Part shown: positions 7,453 through 14,111 of the stretch, piece by piece
Layout: each line of letters starts with the position of its first letter
Numbering within the stretch: the stretch's first letter is position 1
NCBI RefSeq assembly: GCF_044466355.1
Contig: NZ_JBITMQ010000011.1
Span: 248,001 to 312,000, forward strand
DNA length: 64,000 nt
DNA from: Actinophytocola sp044466355
Lineage (GTDB): Bacteria > Actinomycetota > Actinomycetes > Mycobacteriales > Pseudonocardiaceae
Reading direction: 5' to 3'
Program-made: the position numbers and the translations under genes
Notes under the pieces: generated by a model
The model's input: the letters and a program-made list of their open reading frames with translations, nothing else
Told to the model about the DNA's origin: nothing
Database searches by the model: none

Positions 7453-8183
7453 TGCCCACGCCAACCAAGGGCGCCCGCCTGGGCGGCTCGCCGGCCCACG
7501 AGCGGCTGATGCTGGCAAACCTCGCCACATCGCTGTTCCAGCACGGCCGGATCACCACCACCCAGGCCAAGGCCCGCAAGCTGCGGCCCTACGCGGAGCG
7601 CCTGATCACCAAGGCGAAGCGGGGTGACCTCCACAACCGCCGGATGATCATGCGGGTCATCCGCGACAAGGAGGTCGTGCACCGCCTCGTCACGGAGATC
7701 GGCCCGTTCTTCGCCGACCGCAACGGCGGTTACACCCGCATCCTGAAGACGATCCCCCGCAAGGGCGACAACGCCCCGATGGCGATCATCGAGCTGGTGC
7801 AGGAGAAGACCGTCACCGCCGAGGCCGAGGCCGCGCGCAAGACGAAGTTCGCCAAGGACGAGAAGGCCGCCGCTCCCGCCGAGGAGACGAAGGCCGACGA
7901 GACCGAGGCCGTGACCGAGACCCCGGCGGAGGACGTCGAGGTCGAGGAGAGCGCGTCCGACGACGAGCACCCCTACGGCGCGGGCAGCCGTGCCGCGCTG
8001 GAGGACGGCTCGCAGCCCGAGGGCTTCCCGATCAAGGGCAACGCCAACTCGATGCTGTACCACGAGCCGGGCACCACGCACTACGACCGGACCGTCGCCG
8101 AGGTGTGGTTCGCCACCGCCGAGGACGCCGAGTCGGCCGGCTTCAGCAAGCCGGCGGCGCAGCAGCAGGACGACGAGTCCTGA
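7452..8183 (+). CDS. rplQ: 50S ribosomal protein L17 with C-terminal sunset-type domain
   Basis: The first 120 or so residues are ordinary L17 (MPTPTKGARLGGSPAHERLM ... YTRILKTIPRKGDNAPMAII). Total length is 243 residues, well above the roughly 120-130 of many bacteria. An acidic Glu/Ala/Thr linker (about 125-173) leads to a conserved-looking module at about 174-235 with YGAGSRAAL, GFPIKGNANSMLYHEPG, RTVAEVWF and EDAESAGF. From memory, this IKGN..S.LYH..G..YYDRT.AEVWF pattern is the actinobacterial 'sunset' domain found on L17 and other proteins; its role is unknown. Start overlaps the rpoA stop. Confidence 0.95.
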   Translation: MPTPTKGARLGGSPAHERLMLANLATSLFQHGRITTTQAKARKLRPYAERLITKAKRGDLHNRRMIMRVIRDKEVVHRLVTEIGPFFADRNGGYTRILKTIPRKGDNAPMAIIELVQEKTVTAEAEAARKTKFAKDEKAAAPAEETKADETEAVTETPAEDVEVEESASDDEHPYGAGSRAALEDGSQPEGFPIKGNANSMLYHEPGTTHYDRTVAEVWFATAEDAESAGFSKPAAQQQDDES

Positions 8184-9010
8184 CCGGTTCCACCACGAAC
8201 GAGCCCGTCGCCCGCCAGGGTGGCGGGCTCGTCCGGTTCCTGCTCGGCATCGCCTACGACGGCACGGACTTCTCCGGCTGGGCCCGCCAGCCGGGTCGTC
8301 GCACGGTGTGCGCGGTCGTCGAGGACACGTTGTCGATGATCCTGCGGCACGACGTCCGCCTGACGGTCGCGGGCCGTACCGACGCGGGCGTGCACGCGTC
8401 CGGTCAGGTGGCGCACACCGACCTGCCGTTCGCGCCGGAGCTGAACCGCCTGGCGCGCGCGCTGCCCGCGGACGTGCGCGTGCACTCGCTGTCGGAGGCC
8501 CCACGCGGCTTCGACGCGCGGTTCTCGGCGGTCCGCAGGCACTACGCCTACCGCCTGTGCGACGTCCAGTGGGCGGCGGACCCGTTGCGCCGCCACGACA
8601 CCGTGACGTGGCCGCGGCGGCTGGACGTGGACGCCATGAACGAGGCGTCGGCGTTCCTCCTCGGCCTCAACGACTTCGTGGCGTTCTGCCGCCGGCGTGA
8701 GGGCGCCACGACGATCCGCGACCTGCAGCGCCTGTCGTGGCGGCGTGACGGGGACGTGGTGACGGCGTTCGTGTCGGCGGACGCGTTCTGCCACTCGATG
8801 GTGCGCAGCCTGGTCGGCGCGCTGCTCGCCGTGGGGGAGGGCCGTAAACCGGTGGAATGGCCCGCGTCGCTGCTGACCGCGCGGACCCGCCCGAGCACGA
8901 TCACGGTCGCCCCGGCGCACGGCCTCACGCTGACCGGCGTCGACTACCCGCCCCCGGACCAGTTGGCCGCGCGCGCGGAACAAACCCGGGCCGTGCGCGA
9001 GCATCCCTGA
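8105..9010 (+). CDS. truA: tRNA pseudouridine(38-40) synthase
   Basis: Converts uridines 38-40 of the tRNA anticodon arm to pseudouridine. Conserved TruA blocks are LLGIAYDGTDFSGWARQP, the catalytic Asp in VAGRTDAGVHASGQV, and FCHSMVRSLVGALLAVGEGR. The start is unclear. The nearest canonical start in frame, GTG 8105, overlaps rplQ by 79 bases. Downstream of it there is no ATG, GTG or TTG before the conserved core. A CTG at 8180 overlaps the rplQ stop as CTGA and would give a normal-length protein. The coordinates here use the GTG. Confidence 0.93.
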   Translation: MVRHRRGRRVGRLQQAGGAAAGRRVLTGSTTNEPVARQGGGLVRFLLGIAYDGTDFSGWARQPGRRTVCAVVEDTLSMILRHDVRLTVAGRTDAGVHASGQVAHTDLPFAPELNRLARALPADVRVHSLSEAPRGFDARFSAVRRHYAYRLCDVQWAADPLRRHDTVTWPRRLDVDAMNEASAFLLGLNDFVAFCRRREGATTIRDLQRLSWRRDGDVVTAFVSADAFCHSMVRSLVGALLAVGEGRKPVEWPASLLTARTRPSTITVAPAHGLTLTGVDYPPPDQLAARAEQTRAVREHP

Positions 9011-9044
9011 CCTGCGCGCGCCACAGTGGACGTACAGTGGCGCG

Positions 9045-9773
9045 GTGGAGCGTGACGACTGGCGCGCACGGATGGCGCTGAAGGGTGGCCCGATCTCGCA
9101 CGCGATCGCCCGTGCGGGGTGGTTCGTGTTCGCGATGCTGGGTGCCCTGGCGATGGTCGGCGTCGCGGTGCTGTACGCGGCGAACCCGGGCGAGCGGGCC
9201 GCGGACAACAGCGTGGCCGCCAACTTCGTCGGTGGTCTGATCGTGATGGCGCCCATCGGTGCGGTCGTCGGGGCGCTGATCGGGCTGCCCGCCCAGTTCG
9301 CCGCCCGGACGTGGCTGCGCAACCCGACCGAGGCCGAGCGCCGTGCGGCACGCGCGGCGCAGCCGCGGCTCCCGTCACACGGCCTGCGTGCGTCCGGGCG
9401 GTGGGCGCGTTCCTACGAGATCTGCGAACGGTCGGTCGCCGCGTACCACGAGGTCGTCGCCACTCTCTCGCACGGCGCGGGCCGCGACTGGCTGGCCGGG
9501 ATCGGCGGGACACTGGACGAGGAACTGGCCGAGTCACTGCGGCTGGCGCGGCTCGGGGAGAGCCTGGAGCCGGACGACGGCGAGCTGGACGGGACCGCGC
9601 TGCGGGTGCTCGACCGGCTGCGGGACGCGGAGAGGTCGTTCGCCGAGACCACGGAACGGGCCGCGGCGATCGCCCTGGAGCTGCGTGACGAGTCGGACTT
9701 CGTGCGGGTGCGTGCGCAGCTTGACATGCTGGCCGAGCAGACACCGCACCTGCGCGCCTCCGACCAGCTGTGA
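9045..9773 (+). CDS. Conserved membrane protein with C-terminal coiled coil
   Basis: A 242-residue protein starting at GTG 9045. Two transmembrane helices are clear (about residues 24-45, AGWFVFAMLGALAMVGVAVL; and 60-85, FVGGLIVMAPIGAVVGALIG). The remaining 150 residues are a soluble, charged, helical region (RLGESLEPDD, RLRDAERSFAETTERAAAIA) likely to form coiled coil. No enzyme motif is seen. It follows truA by 34 bases and is probably in the same transcript. Function unknown. Confidence 0.75.
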   Translation: MERDDWRARMALKGGPISHAIARAGWFVFAMLGALAMVGVAVLYAANPGERAADNSVAANFVGGLIVMAPIGAVVGALIGLPAQFAARTWLRNPTEAERRAARAAQPRLPSHGLRASGRWARSYEICERSVAAYHEVVATLSHGAGRDWLAGIGGTLDEELAESLRLARLGESLEPDDGELDGTALRVLDRLRDAERSFAETTERAAAIALELRDESDFVRVRAQLDMLAEQTPHLRASDQL

Positions 9774-9784
9774 CTGTGACGCCG

Positions 9785-9922
9785 GCCTCCGGCCCCCTCG
9801 AACCACGCTACGGCATGCCACCGACAGTTCCGCCACGTTGAGGGCGGGTTGTCCACAGCGGCTGTCGAGCCATCCCGGTCTGTCGCCCCTGCCCGGTACG
9901 CTGGAAATCGGGGGCCGGAGGC
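9785..9922. repeat. Family A short inverted-repeat element, copy 2
   Basis: Ends are a perfect 13-bp inverted repeat, GCCTCCGGCCCCC (9785-9797) and GGGGGCCGGAGGC (9910-9922). The 138-bp element shares CCACGCTACGGCAT, a TTGTCCACA box (9849-9857) and GGTACGCTGGA with copy 1. Here only one box is intact and it is in the opposite orientation. It fills the gap between two convergent genes and may also act as a bidirectional terminator. Confidence 0.7.
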
Positions 9923-9933
9923 GTGAACTGCTC

Positions 9934-10830
9934 TCAGCTCGCCGTCCACTGGCGGAGTTTCTCGGGGTTGCGCACCACCCAGATGTGCGTGATCTTCCCG
10001 GCCGCGACCTCGAACGCGAACACGGTGACCGTCACACCGTCCTGCTGCGCCACCAGGCCGGGCTGACCGTTGACCGTGCGCTCCAGGAACGTCATGGCGC
10101 CCGCCCGGTGGCTGATCTCGATCCAGGCCCGCGCGATCGCCTCGGCACCGTCGATCGGGTGCAGGAAGCTGACGGCGAGCCCACCGCTGTCCGCGATCGC
10201 CGTGGCGTTCGGGTCGAGCAGGCCGATGAGGGCCTCGATGTCCCTGGCTTCCCACGCCTGCTTGAAGTCCCGGACGAGGGCGGCGCGCTGGGCCGCCGGG
10301 ACCGCGGGCGGCTGCGCGGCGCGGACACGGCGGCGGGCCGACGATGCCAGCTGGCGGCAGGCCCCCGGCGTGCGGCCGACGATCGCGGCCACCTCGGCGA
10401 AGGAGTACCGGAAGACGTCGTGCAGGACGAACGCGACGCGTTCGGCCGGGGTCATCGCCTCGAGCACGACCAGGAAGGCCAGGCTGACCGACTCGTCCAG
10501 GGTGACCCGGTCGGCCGGGTCGGCGCCGTACGGCCGGTTCGCCGGTTCCGGCAGCGGCTCGGGGATCCATTCGCCGACGTAACTCTCCCGCCGCACCCGG
10601 GCCGACCGGAGCACGTTGAGGCAGATGCGGCCGGCGACCGTCGTGAGCCAGGCGCCGGGGGACGCGATGGCGTCCTGCTCCCGGCCGGACATGGCGTACC
10701 AGCGGGCGTAGGTCTCCTGGACGGCGTCCTCGGCCTCGGCCAGTGAGCCCAGCAGCCGGTACGCCAGGTTGATCAGGTGACGCCGTTCGCCCATGACCGC
10801 GCTCGGGCCTGGTGCGGACTGGCTGCTCAT
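9934..10830 (-). CDS. ECF sigma factor with SnoaL-like C-terminal domain (SigJ/ECF41-like)
   Basis: Region 2 lies at about residues 15-85 (INLAYRLLGSLAEAEDAVQE, then ARWYAM and WLTTVAGRICLNVLRSARVR). Region 4 lies at about 125-175 (MTPAERVAFVLHDVFRYSFA, EVAAIVGRTPGACRQLASSA). A SnoaL/NTF2-like extension of about 115 residues follows and ends with WVVRNPEKLRQW. In the SigJ/ECF41 families such extensions replace an anti-sigma factor and modulate activity. The gene is divergent from the LUD-domain gene, and both are preceded by arms of one long inverted repeat, suggesting autoregulation and co-regulation. Confidence 0.9.
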   Translation of the reverse strand: MSSQSAPGPSAVMGERRHLINLAYRLLGSLAEAEDAVQETYARWYAMSGREQDAIASPGAWLTTVAGRICLNVLRSARVRRESYVGEWIPEPLPEPANRPYGADPADRVTLDESVSLAFLVVLEAMTPAERVAFVLHDVFRYSFAEVAAIVGRTPGACRQLASSARRRVRAAQPPAVPAAQRAALVRDFKQAWEARDIEALIGLLDPNATAIADSGGLAVSFLHPIDGAEAIARAWIEISHRAGAMTFLERTVNGQPGLVAQQDGVTVTVFAFEVAAGKITHIWVVRNPEKLRQWTAS

Positions 10831-10862
10831 GACGGCTCCCCTCGGTCACATCTTCCCGCACC

Positions 10863-10927
10863 GGTTCCGACACCACAGCCCACCGGGATGTGAGGCCGCA
10901 CATCCCGGGGAGCTGTGGTGTCGAACC
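10863..10927. promoter_or_regulatory. Mirrored divergent promoter region for the sigma factor and LUD gene
   Basis: Two arms of about 30 bases face each other around a 6-base centre. The left arm is 10863-10892; the right arm is 10899-10927. Read towards its own gene, each arm carries CACATCCCGG, then GCTGTGGTGTCG, then AACC, with two or three mismatches and one indel. Each arm therefore offers the same spaced sequence blocks to each divergent gene, as expected if one sigma factor reads both promoters. Which blocks are -35 and -10 is not known. Confidence 0.55.
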
Positions 10928-10954
10928 TCCGAGGCACCGAGACCAGGAGGCGAC

Positions 10955-11572
10955 ATGACCGCACCACCGTTCACCGACCCGGCACCCGCACAGCGTCTGG
11001 CGCGGGCGGCCGCCGCGCTGACGGCGAACGGGTTCACCGTCGAGATCCTCGACGACAGCGCGGCGGCACGTGCCCGCGTCGACGAGCTGATCCCCGACGG
11101 CGCCACCGTGCTCACCGCGGCCAGTGAGACCCTCCGCCTGTCCGGCATCGACGACGACATCAACACCAGCGGGCGGTACCAGGCCGTCAAGCCACGCACC
11201 CTGGCCATGGACCGCGTCGCCCAGGCGGACGAGATCCGTCGGTTGCGCGCCAGCCCCGACGTGGTCGTCGGCAGCGTCAACGCGGTCACCGAAACCGGCT
11301 CCCTCGTGGCCGCCTCGGGCAGTGGCGCCCAGCTGCCCAGCTACTCCGGCGGCGCCGCCCGCGCGATCTGGGTCGCAGGCGCGCAGAAGGTGGTACCCGA
11401 CCTGAACAGTGCGCTGCGCCGGGTCGAGGGCCACTGCCTTCCCCTGGAGAACGCCCGCGCCACGGCGGTCTACGGCATGCCCAGCGCCGTCAACCGCCTG
11501 CTCGTTCTCAACGCGGAGCCCTTCCCCGGGCGCAGCACCGTCCTGCTGCTGCGCGAGGCCATCGGGTTCTGA
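10955..11572 (+). CDS. LUD-domain protein (LutC/YkgG family)
   Basis: A 205-residue single-domain protein with the LUD/LutC fold, related to the subunit of lactate-oxidation complexes. Visible blocks are DGATVLTAASETLRLSGIDD, DVVVGSVNAVTETGSLVAAS, the basic KPRTLAMDRVAQADEIRRLR, and AIWVAGAQKVVPDL. There are no LutA/LutB partners nearby, so a role in lactate oxidation is doubtful; it stands alone opposite the sigma factor. ATG 10955 follows AGGAGG. The family is known, the physiological role is not. Confidence 0.85.
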   Translation: MTAPPFTDPAPAQRLARAAAALTANGFTVEILDDSAAARARVDELIPDGATVLTAASETLRLSGIDDDINTSGRYQAVKPRTLAMDRVAQADEIRRLRASPDVVVGSVNAVTETGSLVAASGSGAQLPSYSGGAARAIWVAGAQKVVPDLNSALRRVEGHCLPLENARATAVYGMPSAVNRLLVLNAEPFPGRSTVLLLREAIGF

Positions 11573-11580
11573 ACGTGGAA

Positions 11581-11613
11581 CGGCGCTCCCCACCGGAAAG
11601 GCGGGGAGCGCCG
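11581..11613. terminator. Bidirectional hairpin between convergent genes
   Basis: CGGCGCTCCCC (11581-11591) pairs perfectly with GGGGAGCGCCG (11603-11613) around an 11-base loop. It lies 8 bases after the LUD gene stop and 15 bases before the protease stop on the other strand. The stem is symmetric, as expected for a terminator working from both sides, though no T tract is present. Confidence 0.75.
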
Positions 11614-11628
11614 CGAACAACTGCCGGA

Positions 11629-13185
11629 TCAGACGTCCAGGGTCCAACCCGTCAGTGCGCCTGTGTCAGCGCCGTACATGTCCTGCACGCGCAGCGTCCA
11701 GGTGTCGCCCGCCGTCGACGCCGACGCGTCCACCGTGAACGTCTCGTCCACGTTGTCGGCGCCGTCGAAGCCGTCCGCGTCCTTCAGGCGGTGGACGGTG
11801 CCGTCCGGGGCCACCAGCTCGACGACCAGGTCACCGCGGTAGGTGTGGGTGATCTGGACGTCGACCGACGTCGTGGCCGAGGCGTTGCCCTCGCAGCCCG
11901 CGATCTCGATGGCGCTGGTCACCGCCGGGCCCGCGTCCGGGATGGCGACGCGCGTCGTGTTGGCGACCGCGTCACAGCCCGTCGGCGGCTCGGGGTCCGT
12001 GCCGCCGGTGCCGGTGTGCAGCAGAACGTTCGGCGAGCCCGCGCCCGGGTCGCTGATCTTGTCGGTGCCGCCGGCCGCGACCAGGGCGTCCCGCACGGCC
12101 GCCGGGGCGGCGTCCGGGTTGGCGGCGAGGTACAGCGCGGCCGCACCGGCCACGTGCGGGGTCGCCATCGACGTGCCGCTGATCGTGTTGGTGCCGCCGT
12201 CGAGCCACGCGGACGTGATGTCCTGGCCGGGCGCGTAGAGGTCGGTGCAGGTGCCGTAGTTGGAGAACGAGGCACGGGCGTCCGCGTCGGTGGACGCGTT
12301 GACCGTGATCGCCTCCGGCACGCGGGCCGGGGAGAAGCCGCACGCGTCGGCGTTGGAGTTGCCGGACGCGATCGCGTACGTGACACCGGCCGCGATGGAC
12401 CGCTGCACGGCCTCGTCCAGCGCGGTGTCGGCGCCGCCGCCGAGGCTCATGTTCGCGACGGCCGGCTTGGCCGCGTTCTCGGTCACCCAGTCGATGCCCG
12501 CGACGACCTGCGCGGTGGTGCCGGAGCCGTTGCAGTCCAGCACCCGCACCGCGACCAGCGACACCTCCTTGGCCACACCGTGGGCGGTGCCGCCGACGGT
12601 GCCACCGACGTGCGTGCCGTGGCCGTTGCAGTCCTCGGCGTCACCGCCGTCGACCGCGTCGAAGCCGGACGTCGCGCGGCCACCGAAGTCGGGGTGGTCG
12701 AGGTCCATACCGGTGTCGATGATGTACGCGTGCACGTTCGACGCGGTCGTCGAGTACGAGTACTTGTCGTCCAGCGGCAGGTCGGCCTGGTCGATCCGGT
12801 CCAGGCCCCACGACGGCGGGTTCGCCTGGTCCTCGGTGATCCGCACGGTCTGGTTCTGCTGCACGAACGCCACGTCCGGGTCCGCGGCCAGGGCCCGCGC
12901 CCGCTCCTCGCTGATCGAGGCGGCGAACCCGTTCAGCGCCTCGTACAGGTGCGTGACCTGCCCGCCGAGCGACGCGGCGGCGTCCGCCGCCTCGCCCGTC
13001 GCGCCGTCCTTGTACACCACGATGTAGCTGCCGTCGACCGCGGTGGCCGAGTCGGCACCGAGGATCGTGACCCCGGGTTCGGCGGATGCCGGTGTGGTCG
13101 CCCCGACGGCGAGCCCGACGGCCGCCGCTGCCGCGGCACCGCCCGCCACCAGCCGCCTCAACGAGGCGGCATGAGACCTACTCAT
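11629..13185 (-). CDS. Secreted subtilisin-like serine protease with P-domain
   Basis: 518 residues. A signal peptide ends near ATTPASAE (residues 30-36), followed by an I9-type propeptide (about 45-115). The S8 catalytic triad is D157 (IIDTGMD), H189 (NGHGTHVGGT) and S339 (GTSMATPH), with oxyanion Asn in ASGNSN. A Gly/Pro linker (about 392-402) leads to a C-terminal proprotein-convertase P-domain of about 110 residues (ITHTYRGDLVVELVAPDGTV). This is the aqualysin/extracellular alkaline protease layout. It has no C-terminal membrane anchor, so it is not the ESX mycosin despite lying near the ESX genes. Start follows AAGGAGAAA. Confidence 0.93.
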   Translation of the reverse strand: MSRSHAASLRRLVAGGAAAAAAVGLAVGATTPASAEPGVTILGADSATAVDGSYIVVYKDGATGEAADAAASLGGQVTHLYEALNGFAASISEERARALAADPDVAFVQQNQTVRITEDQANPPSWGLDRIDQADLPLDDKYSYSTTASNVHAYIIDTGMDLDHPDFGGRATSGFDAVDGGDAEDCNGHGTHVGGTVGGTAHGVAKEVSLVAVRVLDCNGSGTTAQVVAGIDWVTENAAKPAVANMSLGGGADTALDEAVQRSIAAGVTYAIASGNSNADACGFSPARVPEAITVNASTDADARASFSNYGTCTDLYAPGQDITSAWLDGGTNTISGTSMATPHVAGAAALYLAANPDAAPAAVRDALVAAGGTDKISDPGAGSPNVLLHTGTGGTDPEPPTGCDAVANTTRVAIPDAGPAVTSAIEIAGCEGNASATTSVDVQITHTYRGDLVVELVAPDGTVHRLKDADGFDGADNVDETFTVDASASTAGDTWTLRVQDMYGADTGALTGWTLDV

Positions 13186-13208
13186 GTGTGTTTCTCCTTG
13201 TTGCAGGG

Positions 13209-13247
13209 CACGCGCGTCCTCAGCCCTCGATGAGGTCCACGCGCGTG
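13209..13247 (-). promoter_or_regulatory. Hairpin in the protease 5' leader
   Basis: CACGCGCGTCCTCA (13209-13222) can pair with TGAGG plus ACGCGCGTG (13231-13247), with a 3-base bulge. It lies about 25-60 bases upstream of the protease start on the minus strand. The rest of the 197-base gap to the next gene is unremarkable. A regulatory role is inferred only. Confidence 0.35.
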
Positions 13248-13382
13248 TTCAAGGTCAACATTCGCCGGGAATGATCACTCGAACAAGAAACGCAAGTAGG
13301 TACTTGTGAACAGTTGACCGGATCCTGGGAACAGGTTCGGCCGAACGGTCCCGGAAGTTGCCCCGGGTGCCGCGTCCCGGGC

Positions 13383-14111
13383 TCAGTCGCCGCGCCGGAC
13401 CGGGCCCAGGATCTGCTGTTCCTTCGTGTTGGTGATCAGCCGCATGCGCTTCCACAGCATGTGGCCGAGCGCGACCACCTCGTCGTCGCCGAGGGTGGTC
13501 AGCTCGTGCACCATCGGGGGCGGCAGCCGCCACACGCGGGCCGCGAGCTGGGCCTGGCCGACCGGCAGCCGTTGCAGCAGCACCAGGTCGGCCGCGTTCG
13601 CGGTCGCCCCGGCCTGCGGGTGCATGTACGGCAGCACGTACACCGTGGTCTGCCACGCCGCCCTCGGCGGGAACAGCTCCTGCGGCGTCGGGCCACCGTC
13701 GTGCACCACGAGCAGCGGGCCGTCCTCCGACGGGCGGGGCAGCTCGACGGGGGACAGGCGGCGGATCTGCACGAGCGGTGCGGGCCGCCCGTCCGGGCCG
13801 GTGCCCGCGGCCTTCTGCAGCACCTGCCACGACGCGGGCCGCCCGGTCGCGACCACCACCCACGCGCCGACGGCCATCGCGCGCAACGCGACCTGCCGCG
13901 CCAGGTACAGCCCGCCCACCAGCACGAGCCTCGTCGGCGCCGGCCGCAGCGCGGAGATCGTCATCGGCTCGCCCTGCAGCGACGCGCCGAGCATCATGCC
14001 GCCCCGGTCACCGGTCGGGCTGATCGCGTCGAGCATGGTGGGCGACATCAGGAACTCCTGCGTCAGCCCGTTGCCGGTCTGGATGTCGAGGAGCCTCGAC
14101 GACTCACTCAT
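13383..14111 (-). CDS. ESX-locus associated protein of unknown function
   Basis: A 242-residue protein whose ATG overlaps the eccE stop (ATGA), so it is translationally coupled to eccE. It has no signal peptide or clear membrane helix. Segments such as RLVLVGGLYLARQVALRAMA, VGAWVVVATGRPASWQVL and VVVHDGGPTPQELFP suggest an alpha/beta fold, but I do not recognise a family. Genes of this kind following eccE are seen in Pseudonocardiaceae ESX loci, from memory. A role in type VII secretion is inferred from coupling alone. Confidence 0.7.
   Translation of the reverse strand: MSESSRLLDIQTGNGLTQEFLMSPTMLDAISPTGDRGGMMLGASLQGEPMTISALRPAPTRLVLVGGLYLARQVALRAMAVGAWVVVATGRPASWQVLQKAAGTGPDGRPAPLVQIRRLSPVELPRPSEDGPLLVVHDGGPTPQELFPPRAAWQTTVYVLPYMHPQAGATANAADLVLLQRLPVGQAQLAARVWRLPPPMVHELTTLGDDEVVALGHMLWKRMRLITNTKEQQILGPVRRGD

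Noticed and set aside
9413..11647. Minus-strand open frame of about 740 codons
   Set aside because: Spans a sigma factor gene, a LUD gene and an intergenic repeat in the wrong frames; no family match and no ribosome site.
11629..13185. Subtilisin as the ESX mycosin
   Set aside because: It has a P-domain and no C-terminal membrane helix, and an extracellular aqualysin-like layout.
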